A stretch of DNA of 64,000 bases, from assembly GCA_963691705.1 (NCBI GenBank), contig OY829539.1, positions 56,208,327-56,272,326 of the forward strand, given 5' to 3'. Source of the DNA: Viola odorata (taxonomy: Eukaryota; Streptophyta; Magnoliopsida; Malpighiales; Violaceae). A program made the position numbers and the translations under genes. A model generated the notes under the pieces. The model made no database searches. It saw nothing but the letters and a program-made list of their open reading frames with translations, and was not told where the DNA came from. Below, piece by piece: positions 11,159 to 21,193 of this stretch; position 1 is the first letter of the stretch, and each line of letters starts with the position of its first letter.

Positions 11159-12855
11159 CCAGGATTGCCCTATAATTCTTGATTTTGTGTCTGCAGAGTG
11201 TGAAATCATTCAATTGGTAGGTTTGTTTGGATACATGGATTTGTATTTTGTAAGCTACTTTGAAAAAATTGCTTCCTTTAAGTTCTTAATTGATGATTAG
11301 GTGATGGTTTTGAATGATCTGCTTTTAAAATTTTTTTGGTAAACGATTGTTCTGCTCTAAGTAAGTATATATGACAAAATAGCATCAAATTTATATCAGA
11401 AACTAGTAATGTGCCCGCCATTATATTGTTATTTTATTAATAAAAAATTAAAAATTACTATAAAATTTCATGTAATTAAACTATATAATAAGATCAAAAT
11501 CTTATTTTCTTTTGAAATAATATTAATTTTTTTAACTTCATTTATGTATGCAATAAAATCAACATTTGCAATATAATTATTTATAATAATCAAAATAATT
11601 AATAATTAAAAGATATCATAATATAATTAATAGAAGGTATTTAGTTTTTTTTATAATGAACTTGTTTGATTGTTTGATATGCTTAGGGTTGAGTATTCGT
11701 GTCTCGGAGAGAACCGGGGTGAATAATATAACTATTAAAGCTTCATATATATATATATATGATCATTCGTAAATGATAGGCATTATTGAGTTGCTTTGTT
11801 TTCAAGAATGCGAATGTTATTGATACCATATTCTTTGAAGATGGCCATATTCTACGGTTTCTTGTTGAGGCTGAAGCTTGATGTTGAAAGCAACCTTGTA
11901 TACTTGTGTGATGAATGTCAATTTGCTATGCTCATGAAAGTGACTTAGGCTAGCTCATATTTTATGAATGGAATATATGTGTACATGAAATAACTACTAA
12001 ATACCTATCATGATAGAAGATGAATCCGCCAATGTGTAGGTTATCAGAACAAGTGGTTAGGAATGAGTGCGTTTAATGGCACCACCCCTATCCCTAACCG
12101 CGTGGTCTCATAACCTCCATATTATCATGGTTAAATGCACCGTTCATAACTGCTAATTACTATTTATAATAACCGTTTATAAATAGTGTGGTTATGATTT
12201 TAAACAAATAATTAGCCATATTAAGAAGTTAAGTTGTTATTTTGCACCTTAATAATCACTTATTAACCGCATCCGCTTAATATTTATATATATTTTATAC
12301 TTTTATATATTTATAAATATATTTAATAAAAGAAATAATTATAATAATGGATAATACATAAAAGAAATTATTTCTATACGAATTTTGATGGATATTTTCA
12401 ATTTTAAATTTGATGTTATATATTCGTGATAAATTTATAGTATTGTGATATTTATTGCTATAATTATTATTATTTGATGAATAGTATTTTTATTATTTTT
12501 ATATTATATATTCATTAATTTGATCAAATTAATTTAATATTTTTTATTAGTGGATATCGCTGACCACAAATAATTGATATGGAGGTTGTGGATTTGAAAT
12601 AGTGTAAAATAAAAATCTTACTATAGTTTAGAATTTACTCCTTACTTATAAACTCAAGTAGAATCTTTTTTAGAATTTAAAAAAATAAAAATAAAAGACA
12701 TGATGACTATTTTTACTTTAAAAAATGGTAATTATATTTTCAAATACCAATAAAATATATATGAAGTGATAATATTATTGTAATTTTAGTTGTCCACGTG
12801 TCAAAAACTAACTTTTGTTTAAAATCTCCACGTGGCACACTTTATAATTGCGCAT
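11159..12855. other. Long AT-rich intergenic stretch
   Basis: No gene is supported. It contains low-complexity AT runs, including a TA microsatellite near 11745-11760. A partly self-complementary stretch around 12055-12110 (GGTTAGGAATG against TATCCCTAACC) could be a decayed MITE, but no TSD was found. Confidence 0.5.
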
Positions 12856-13407
12856 CTATTTATAATGGGGAGTGAATGATCGGTGGCTCTCCACCAGAGT
12901 ACTCATTAGTTGTAACTGGACATCATCGTTATTGCTCTTCACTATAATTCTTATCACCAACGCACGGTAACAAACTATCAATTTCTCGTGTGGGTGCTTC
13001 ACCTCCACTCTCGCCACCGTCGTTGCATTGAGATAATTTCCGTCTGATTCGACAGTAACATCGAAGAAAAAGACTTTAAAATACAGGATATGTAAAACAG
13101 AGAACTTGGGGTTGTAAAGGAGGCAAAAGACACCGCCTGTGATTAGGAAAAAGACGACGGTGGTAAGTTTTGTTATTAAAGAGACACAATACCCATTTCG
13201 GTGGGTCATCTTCACTGGCGGTTGGATTGAAGAAGGCGTTGTTACTGGTTTTGGACGCGGGTGGAATGAAGAAGGCACCGAAACGGGCGGACGCTTGTGG
13301 GACGAAGAGCACGCAATTACAGGTTTTGGATGAGGGTGGGTTTAAGAAGACGCGAAAATGGGTTTTGGACGCAGGTGGGAGGAAGGAAGCAGACGCGGCT
13401 CCAGCAT
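12856..13407 (-). pseudogene. Decayed LEA_2 / NDR1-HIN1-like (NHL) gene
   Basis: The frame starts at 13407 and is interrupted by an in-frame TAA (13342-13344) after 21 codons, then stays open to a TAG at 12856. The reading has a proline-rich cytosolic N-terminus with recurring HPRPKPV-like words. A hydrophobic segment follows (LTTVVFFLITGGVFCLLY), then FSVLHILYFKVFFFDVTVES and LNATTVARVEVKHPHEKLIV. This layout resembles plant NHL/LEA_2 membrane proteins, but it ends well before a typical LEA_2 domain would. The C-terminal part diverges. Translation could restart downstream of the TAA, at the Met of KMTHRNGY. The family call is by remembered pattern only. Confidence 0.42.
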
Positions 13408-13785
13408 GGTAACTGGGTTAATGGGTAGGCCAGTGGCCCAGTGGGTTTTTTATTCTCCGCCATTTTTTGTAATGACTAAGAACTGAAATGTGTAGGAATT
13501 GAATTGAGGGAATTTAGAATTGGAACCGGATCGGAGAGAATAAGAGGTTTATGTGAAAGTTTTGTGTTTATCTATGATATATGGAAATAGAGGGCTCTAT
13601 TGTACGTAAATAACAATCCATTTAATTTGTACTTTAAAGTTTTATTTAATCATCCCTTTATATTAATTGTGTATATAATTACTCCTATATTTTTATTTTT
13701 TATTTAATTACTTTCTTGTCGTGACAGAAAACTTACATGATATGTTGCATCATCGGTTACTACTATGCGCTAATGTGATACATGA
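13408..13785. other. Intergenic, no gene seen
   Basis: AT-rich flank between the LEA_2-like pseudogene and the solo LTR; nothing else is visible. Confidence 0.55.
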
Positions 13786-13790
13786 TACAC

Positions 13791-15309
13791 TGATCGCGTG
13801 TCGAACACGTCAAATATAAGTGTATAATAGATATAGAAATGGGGGTAGAAATACAACTTATCACTATCTACAAGGACTTGTAGATTACGGTAAGAGGATC
13901 GGTCCACAGAGACCTCTAGAGAAATGTAGTTCCTGGTTGACTTCCTCGTCACTGATTTTGGTTGGGTGAATCTAAAATTGAAGACTAAAACAAAGGAAAT
14001 AAAACAGTTCAAAGTAGTCTTGGTCAAAGGCTTGGCCAAGACAGGGGTCAAGATTATAAGATATCAAATAAAGGGGAATTCCTGGTAAGGGCGACGTGAG
14101 AGCTTCTATCCTTATGATTCGATCATTGATTCAAGGGTATTTGTCTCTGAATTTGTAGTACTGTTATAGAGTGGAGGTGCTCATGTTCACTCCTGCTTCC
14201 CTCATCTTCAAATTATCTAGCGGGTGCTCCCTTTCCTGATAATCCTAGTCAAGGGACACCTTGCTGGTTAAAGGGTTTATCCGTTTGATTGCTGTTTTGA
14301 ATGGTTGTTCGCCTCATCAATAGCGCAGGGGAAGACAGTACCTAGCCAAGTTGTTTCCCTATGGAAACCCTAGGTTGTCAATCTGGTCTTGGTCTAGATC
14401 GTTTATTCCTTCTAGTCTGGCGCGAGACTAGTCACCTACTTTGCCTAGCCGACGGGTGCTCCCTTTCCTTCTAGGCTGGTTGTAACTCTTCTCTACTAGG
14501 GCACAAGAACGACCAGGTCTTGTCTCTAGTGAGTTAGCGGTTTAATAAACTCTAGGAATAAACGAATACGAATTATAGAGACTCTTAAGGGCGGTTTGAT
14601 CTCACGAATACATAAGAACGCAGCTCCTCAACCCTTACCAAGAATAGATGTTTAGCTAGACGTACTCATAGATGGAAGAATGAAAATATTTAATTGCATA
14701 ATAAAATTAAATCCGAGAATTCCACACTAGGAAAATTCCGGAGCAGGAAAGTAATTCAATGACGAAAAAGGGAAAAAGAAGAGAAGAGAGTCTTTTGAGA
14801 GGCAAGACAAAATCCGGCTAAATACAAGCTAAAGCCCCCTTGTCCTTCTTTAACTCTAACTCTCCAAACAAATCTAAAAAGATAGTAATGTTTTCTATTT
14901 GGGAAATAAATCGCATCAAAGAGGGAGATCCTAAATAGGATTCTTCAATAGATTGGCGTCAGATCCCTCTAAAGTTGCTGGATAACTATGACTCGTCAGC
15001 TCACAAGGCCTAGATGAAACGCGGCCCAAAAGGCTTGCTGATGCTGTCGCTCGAGATGGCCTTTCGCGATATGAGTCTTGGCCAAGCTTGCGGCCAAGAC
15101 GAACTGATAATCGTTTCTTGCTGCGCGAAGGGGTCTTGGCCAAGCTCTAGGCCAAGACGATCTAGTAATCGACTCCAACGCTCCACTAAAATGCTCCGCT
15201 CCAGAACCAGAACTATCAAAGCATGAGGAATAAAAGGGATATCAATAGATTTACTGCCCAAACAACATGTAAATGGACAGTAAAAACATGATTAAATGCA
15301 ATGCAATCA
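13791..15309 (-). mobile_element. Solo LTR of an Athila-like Ty3/gypsy element
   Basis: The segment begins TGATCGCGTG and ends GCAATCA, so its termini are TGAT...ATCA as in the large element further right. It is bounded by the direct repeat TACAC at 13786-13790 and 15310-15314, a 5-bp TSD. No gag-pol sequence is inside. Its internal order resembles the large element's LTR: a TCTACAAGGACTTGTAGATT-type tract near 13867, GGTGCTCCCTTTCC blocks, and an A-rich AAAAACATGA stretch near the end. That implies a related but divergent family in minus orientation. GTCTTGGCCAAG palindromes recur near 15072 and 15132, with a related TTGGCCAAGAC near 14032. Solo LTRs form by recombination between the two LTRs of one insertion. 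Confidence 0.85.
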
Positions 15310-15314
15310 TACAC

Positions 15315-16019
15315 CATCATTTTACTTTCAATTAATGATGACATATCACGTACCACATTATTACGTTATGCTACGGGGTATATGATATGGTGACATAGAA
15401 CTGGCCAAATGACATTTTAGTGCTAATGTACTAATTTTTGGATGAAAAATTGAGTGATATCATCTTTCAGTTACGACATAGAGAGATTAAATAAAATAAA
15501 TAAATAAATATAGGGGGAATTAAACAAACAATTAATATAAGAGTGTGATTAAATAAAACATTAAAATATAAGAGTAAAATGTCTAACTTATATGTTTAAC
15601 ACGAAATACAAAAAATTAAGTTTGTTAAACTAGTACTCTAGGAAGAAAAAAAGAAACATATTGCGGAAGTATTTTTGGTTATAGGAAGAAAAACTATCCC
15701 ACCATGGAAGTAACAATGTTAATTTGTTATATAATAAATTAATTTTATGGTCAATTAACTTTATATAGATACTTAACTTTGAGAAGTTAATTAATTACTA
15801 AATATTTAGTTATATAATTCTCTTTTTATTGATTTTATATAAAAGTTAAGGTTTTACACTTCTATATTATCTATAAAATATCTTTTAATTTCTTTCTATT
15901 GATATTTTTTTCAGCTTTTTTTTTTCATCTTACGGCCTATTAATTTCTTGTTATATTTGTTTATGTACAACTGTCTATTCACATTTATCGAGTGATTGAT
16001 CCATACATGTTAAAGTGAG
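15315..16019. other. AT-rich intergenic, no gene seen
   Basis: No supported ORF. Sequence is dominated by TA-rich low-complexity tracts between two transposon insertions. Confidence 0.55.
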
Positions 16020-16030
16020 TAGTTATTTTT

Positions 16031-17001
16031 TTGGGAAATATTTGTTTATCCTCAACTTTCGATCAAACTTAATTACTCTCCTCAAACTAAAAAAATCTTC
16101 AAATATCTAATAAACTATTTAGATACTTTAAACCAACTCATTAGTTAACAGATTCATTCAAACTAATAGTCAAATGTGTATCACGTGTAATATCATGTTT
16201 CTTTTAATAAATAATGATTCATTTCATAAAATTAATAGAGTTCTTCCTTCTTCTTTTCCTAAAAAAAATGATGTTATTCAAATATATATTTTTTAAATTA
16301 ATTGTTTATAATAACAAATTATTTTAATTTTTTTATAGGGAGAGATAAGATATGAACTTATATTCGAGATCCTACTAGTAGTTATGCCATTAGCAAGTCA
16401 ACAAATGAGGACATGATCATAAACTTTAGTTTTTATTATTATGTAAATTTAAATAATTTTTGTAGGGCAATACAAAAATTTTATTTTTATGGTCTTTTAA
16501 ATTTCTTCCAACGGGATTTAATGAAATACATAAATTTAAATTTAGATGATAATCATTAGATAAGTTAATAAGGTTATGATCAGTTAGAATTAACTTTATT
16601 TTCAAAGTTAAGTAAATACAAAAATAATTTTTAAAAGATATTTTAAGAATTTTACTTTCTAGTCCTTTAATTTTTATTTCTAATTTTATGAAATGAATCA
16701 TTAATTATAAATAGTTTGGATGGAGATGTTCACTCATGGGTTAATTTGAAACATCATAATAGTTTAGAAGGGTATTTAAAGAATTTTTTAGTTCGAAAAG
16801 AGTATTTGAATTTGATCAAAAGCTCGAAACGGGTAAGTAGATATTCTCCTAATTATTTTTAAATTCTGATTTTGGAAATGTTCACTCATGGGTTAATTTG
16901 AAACATCATAATAGTTTATGGGGGTATTCAAAGAATTTTTTAGTTCGAAAAGAATATTTAAATTTGATCAAAAGCTCGAAGCGGGTAAATAGATATTCTC
17001 C
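16031..17001. mobile_element. Non-autonomous long-TIR element, Mutator-like
   Basis: The left end (GGGAAATATTTGTTTATCC from 16033) is the approximate inverted complement of the right end, which reads GGAGAATATCTATTTACCC on the other strand and ends at 17001. The arms remain alignable for about 200 bp, including a shared ATGATTCATTTCATAAAATT block at 16210-16229 and, inverted, near 16684-16703. An 11-bp direct repeat TAGTTATTTTT (16020-16030 and 17002-17012) flanks it. This fits the 9-11-bp TSD of Mutator-like elements. No transposase is present. The right arm is tandemly duplicated. Confidence 0.6.
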
Positions 17002-17024
17002 TAGTTATTTTTAAATTCTGATTT
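16726..17024. repeat. 152-bp tandem duplication of the right arm of the inverted-repeat element
   Basis: Copy one starts ATGTTCACTCATGGGTTAAT at 16726 and copy two at 16878. Each runs through AGATATTCTCC and the TTATTTTTAAATTCTGATTT flank, so the duplicated unit includes both terminus and flanking DNA. Confidence 0.85.
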
Positions 17025-17120
17025 TTTTTAATAAACCAATTGCTTACTAATTACTCCTAGTTTGTTTTAATCTATGTTATCTTTTATAATGTTGAACAAA
17101 TATCATTTGTATGTTAAACT

Positions 17121-17295
17121 ATGGTTGTGTGGATCCTCTGTTCTTTGGGAAATTGTTGTTTGTGCGTTAGTTTGGATCCTCTGTTTTTATGGGAAATGTT
17201 AGGTTGTGGTCATGTTTGGATCCCTGTTTTGCATACACAGGTTGTGCACTTTGTCATGTTTGGATCCTCTGTTTTCATACACTGATCTCAGAAAC
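17121..17295. repeat. About 44-bp tandem repeat, four copies
   Basis: TTTGGATCCTCTGTTTT-type units have their GGATCC at 17131, 17174, 17218 and 17262, a spacing of 43, 44 and 44 bp. Confidence 0.8.
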
Positions 17296-17364
17296 AGCTC
17301 TGCTATGCACAATTCCTCCAATAGTCATAATTCATATGTAATGCCATAAACACAATTTCAATTC

Positions 17365-17539
17365 TTCCATACATGACTTGATCCAAATATTGACACTGCA
17401 AACGTAATGGATCACAAAGTATTCTCTATCTACATAACAAAATTTACAACTTTTTCATACATGACTTGATCCAAATTTTGACATTGCAAACATAATGGAT
17501 CACAAAAGTATTCTCTATCTACACAACAAAATTTACAAC
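17365..17539. repeat. About 88-bp tandem duplication
   Basis: Two copies meet at about 17451/17452. Each runs from CATACATGACTTGATCCAAA through AATGGATCACAAA to CAACAAAATTTACAACTT, with a few substitutions and a 1-bp indel. Confidence 0.88.
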
Positions 17540-17804
17540 TTCAACTGAAGTTCCAAAAAGTGCAGTAATGACAAAAAAAACAATCTGTACTGTCAACGCA
17601 TTCTACACAAGCATTTACATCTTTACATATTGTCTTGTTGGATCGATAAGGGGTACCAAAATTACTGAAAGAAGAACAACCAACAGGATATATGTCTTGC
17701 ACCCACACCAACATAGAAACCATATCAAATATTAAACCAGAAAGTGTAAAAATGCTATCCATAGTAAGATAACTCACCTTTTGTTAGTTCTATGGAGAGA
17801 CCAT
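17540..17804 (-). mobile_element. 3' remnant of the mariner-like element split by the retrotransposon dimer
   Basis: This lies outside the left TSD (ACCAT, 17800-17804), so it is the continuation of the mariner-like element whose transposase lies right of 42898. On the minus strand the transposase frame, past its TAG, can be read across the ACCAT junction into a GTGAGTT donor-like site near 17780. The outer terminus of the mariner element was not found; a weak ACTCC-containing candidate lies near 17054. A 78-codon frame at 17541-17777 is not called. Confidence 0.45.
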
Positions 17805-19531
17805 TGATCGTCAGTCAAATACAGAATTTATAGTGCCTGAAAACGTGTGTGCACAAGAGATAAAGTGTACAGTGGCAGCCAGGGTCGAACACAGGGATTG
17901 TAAGAAACTGATCTATAGTCTTGAATATATTTGGGGGAGAAGTGCACAAAGAGTAACAATTAGGGGGGGGTTTACTTGGCTGAACAAGTCAGCCAAGGCA
18001 GGTTTCGGGAGCTAACAATTTCTATCTACGAGAACAGTATTCGGGGTCTCGAATGTCACGTTCGAGGTCCCGAATGGTAAAATAAGCAAATCAGTGTATA
18101 ATTCCAGAAATAAAATAAATCAGAAACCGGTGCAGAGGTATCAACACAGACGTGAAATAGAACAAGAGCGAAATAAGCACAAATAATCAGTTGGAGAAAG
18201 GGTTCTCGGCAAAGGCACTCTGGGTTGCATTCGGGACCAGATCGTCATCAGCTCAAGGGTATTCCATTCAAGATGTCATAGAAATGACATGGGGACCAGA
18301 TTCCTCGGATATCCCCTACTTTTCTCTTAAGAGAAACTACCCCCCGTTTCCACCTATGAGGTAGTCTTGACAGTTTGCCATCCCTCCAGGCACGAATGCG
18401 GGAGGGCCATACTCAAACTGCCCATGAAGTTAAGAAAAGACAGATCTAGAGCTAAAGTCCCTCAGTTTGTCAGACTCGTGACCCAGCTCTAATCAACTAC
18501 CCAACCTATCTATTCAAGACCACTTTGACACAGTCAAGACTAAACAGATGCCTACTTACTCATGCAATTTTCCTTCCGTATTCATCACATAAATGGCAGC
18601 CTTTACACAAGATAATTATCAGTTGATCAAGCCTCAAATTAAATCATGCAAAGATATAATTAAACCGATGAATAGTTGAATATAGCATCAAGAATATTCT
18701 AAGCACATTAAGGCCTCGAATCTGCCCCTGCAACCCTTGAATCAGCCTTGCCAAGAACTAGGAATTTAGCTACTCATGCTTAGAGATGAACAAATAACGA
18801 TTAAAGAAAGCATAACAAGTAATTAAATAGTGTAAGGGAAGAAAACTTGTTACTAAAATTCCGTTTATAGCTCGGCAGCAATGTTGGAGAAGCTAACAAT
18901 GGCTAGAGAGAGAAACTAGAGAGGAGTCTAAGCTACTTCTAAATTATGCTAATTAATTAAATTCCTAGGAGAGATCCCCTCTAAAAAACTCCTAAAACTA
19001 TTCATGGATGCCCTTTATATAGTAGAGCTCCAAGCACAAAATATCTACAGCCCAAAGGCTAGGGACAAAATGCATTAATTGAAAGCCTAAAGAAGTGGAT
19101 CTATGTTCCCAAAAACACAAAGCTGGAAAAGCATAAAGCTGTCTGGTTTTTCCAGCTTTGGCAGGTCTGGAGTGGGCTCAAGACTGAAATCCGCAGGTGT
19201 TTGGTAATCAGTGCAGAGCGTCAGAACAGTGTCAGAGGGATCACATGGGCGTTAGGTGGGGTGACACGTGGAAACGTCATCCTTTACCCTTCGGGAGTCC
19301 CGAACTGGGAATCCGATTCGGGACCTTGAACGCTGCTTTGGACTCGGGACCTCGACTTTTGGTCTTGAAGCTCGAATTCGCTCAAAATGCACCAAAAATG
19401 TTTGTTTTAGCATAAATTCCCTTTTTAGGCCTAGATCTGCAATAGTAATGAAATCAAGGGTAAATTAGCAGAATCAAGCTCTAAATAAGTGGGAAAATGG
19501 AGGGAAAATCATGCATAAAAACATGCTATCA
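17805..19531 (-). repeat. Left LTR (3' LTR of the dimer)
   Basis: 1727 bp, TGATCG...GCTATCA on the plus strand. Private bases relative to the other two LTRs are at 17879, 17902 and 17932, and the G-tract near 17963 has 8 G. U3 contains a perfect 10-bp inverted repeat AGCTGGAAAA/TTTTCCAGCT (19121-19130 and 19148-19157). A TATATAA box (minus strand) lies at 19015-19021. Confidence 0.95.
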
Positions 19532-19534
19532 AAT

Positions 19535-19547
19535 AGCCCCCACACTG
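19535..19547 (-). other. Polypurine tract of the left copy
   Basis: Minus strand reads CAGTGTGGGGGCT, three bases before the 3' LTR, the position of the plus-strand primer in LTR retrotransposons. Confidence 0.75.
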
Positions 19548-19550
19548 CCC

Positions 19551-19570
19551 AATGCTCGCCCTCGAGCATT
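19551..19570 (-). other. Perfect hairpin next to the polypurine tract, left copy
   Basis: AATGCTCG and CGAGCATT form an 8-bp perfect stem with a 4-nt loop, three bases from the polypurine tract. The equivalent in the right copy is 31238-31257. Confidence 0.85.
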
Positions 19571-19571
19571 C

Positions 19572-21193
19572 ACAAAATTTAAAACAGTCCCAAAACAGAA
19601 CAGACACACCAAACCATAGAACAGAGAATAAGCATGCTTGACAAGATTCGGGACCTAAAATGAAAACAGACTCCGCCTAGATACACCTGCATCAAATCAG
19701 AAGGATAACGACCCTTAAGAAGAGACTTTTCCACATCAGCCTATTCACCAGCAATCCTCACATGAATCGGTGTTTGCACTCACACTCGTGGGCTAGGTGT
19801 TTAAACACTCAAGTATGCTATAACACGGCACAAAAAATCAAGCTTGCGTATCAATCCGAGTACATTAGACACGTGCATAGGCAATCTAGCAATCAAAAGG
19901 CTTCGCATCGAGGGCAAGAAGGGGAAGCAAAGAAAATAAATGATAAGAGGAAATGGAAGAAGCATAATGAGAAGAAAAATGGAGAAGAGGGAGGGTAAAG
20001 AAGTGAAATGAGAAGGTGGTTAAACCCACTCAAACCTGGAATGCTCCCTTGGCAGGAAAGAATCGAGATGGTGAGACAATGTTGCTGAGAGCGAAGACTA
20101 GACTAGGCTTTCTTTTTCGAGGGGGACCCTTGCTGTATTTCGGGACAGAGGCTCGAGGCCTTGAATGATACTGGCTGTTTGTTTTTCCTCTTCTTGAGGG
20201 TATGGTCTTGCTCTCTTCTCTCTTTTATTTTTCTGTCTATTTTTCTATATATTTTTTTTTTTTTCCGAGAGGGGGAAGTAGAGCTGGTCTGGTTGAGGAA
20301 TGAGACCTTTTCTTTGGGGGGCTGATGCCTGATTCCACTCCCCCACACTTGTGTTTTGCTGTGGATGGGAAGTGGTTTTTCGTTCTGGTCTGCCCTTGAA
20401 TTTAGCTTTTGAGGACTTGAATTTGCGCCAGCATTCGGGGTCTTGAATGGATACGTAACCCCCACACTTTGCCTTAGCTGCTTCTTCTGGTCTAGTCTAG
20501 CCCTCGATGGCGCTCCCAACAACATCGCTCATCTGCCAAGAGAAAGATCAAGCAAAATTCAAATGGTCAGAATGGAAGGTCAAGAAGGGGTTCGGGGGTA
20601 AGAAAAGAATAGCACAGAAGAAAAGAAATGAGAGAAAACAATGTGATGCGAAGACTTAATCTTTTTGCTGCTTTCCTATGTCTATGTGTGTCTATACCCA
20701 TGGATATCATGCAAGCCCAGCCAGTACCTAGCCATGCATTTATCACTCGAACAATAAGTATAGGCATGAAGGCTCAAATGCTCACAAGGTGCTGATTCGT
20801 GACTACTGGTGTCTAGGTCGTGAAGCAGATATAAGGCATAACAGGCAAAGCATGAATCATTCGGGACCCTGTCTAATAAAGCATTTTCCTTCTATGTGCA
20901 TACGTCAGGTGTGTGTCCATCATTGAGGTGTTTTCAAAAATAGGCCTTGAGCTAAAATCCGAAAAAAATTGCAAAAGAAATCATGCATAAGCTTAGGAAA
21001 AGTAAACTAGAACATAAGTATAATAACTACTTAAATACTAGCAGTTGAAACTCCCCCCCACACTTAGGCAGCGCATTGTCCTCAATGCGGGAAGGAGACA
21101 AAAGATGAGGCAGTTTTAAAGAAAGTGCAGAAAAGTAAATTGTTCAGAGATAAATAGCTCACGCAGGGGCAAAGGGGTGGAAAGTGTTCGGGA
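19572..21193 (-). other. 3' untranslated region of the left retrotransposon copy
   Basis: No conserved domain is visible. A 140-codon frame (20103-20525, minus) is Lys/Arg/Ser-rich and low-complexity, so it is noted but not called a gene. Two further AGTGTGGGGG words occur on the minus strand at about 20344-20355 and 20461-20473. The equivalent in the right copy is 31259-32880. Confidence 0.6.
21051..21089 (-). other. Internal polypurine-like tract plus hairpin after the ATHILA ORF, left copy
   Basis: In element orientation a 7-bp perfect stem (CGCATTG/CAATGCG, 4-nt loop, 21072-21089) is followed by CTGCCTAAGTGTGGGGGGGA. It lies about 105 bp after the end of the ATHILA-family frame. Confidence 0.8.

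Noticed and set aside
17541..17777. 78-codon Cys-rich minus-strand frame resembling a small secreted peptide
   Set aside because: No credible signal peptide, Cys spacing matches no known class, and it lies in the split mariner 3' region.
20103..20525. 140-codon minus-strand frame in the retrotransposon 3' UTR
   Set aside because: Low-complexity Lys/Arg/Ser composition and no family resemblance. Its presence in both copies only reflects the duplication.
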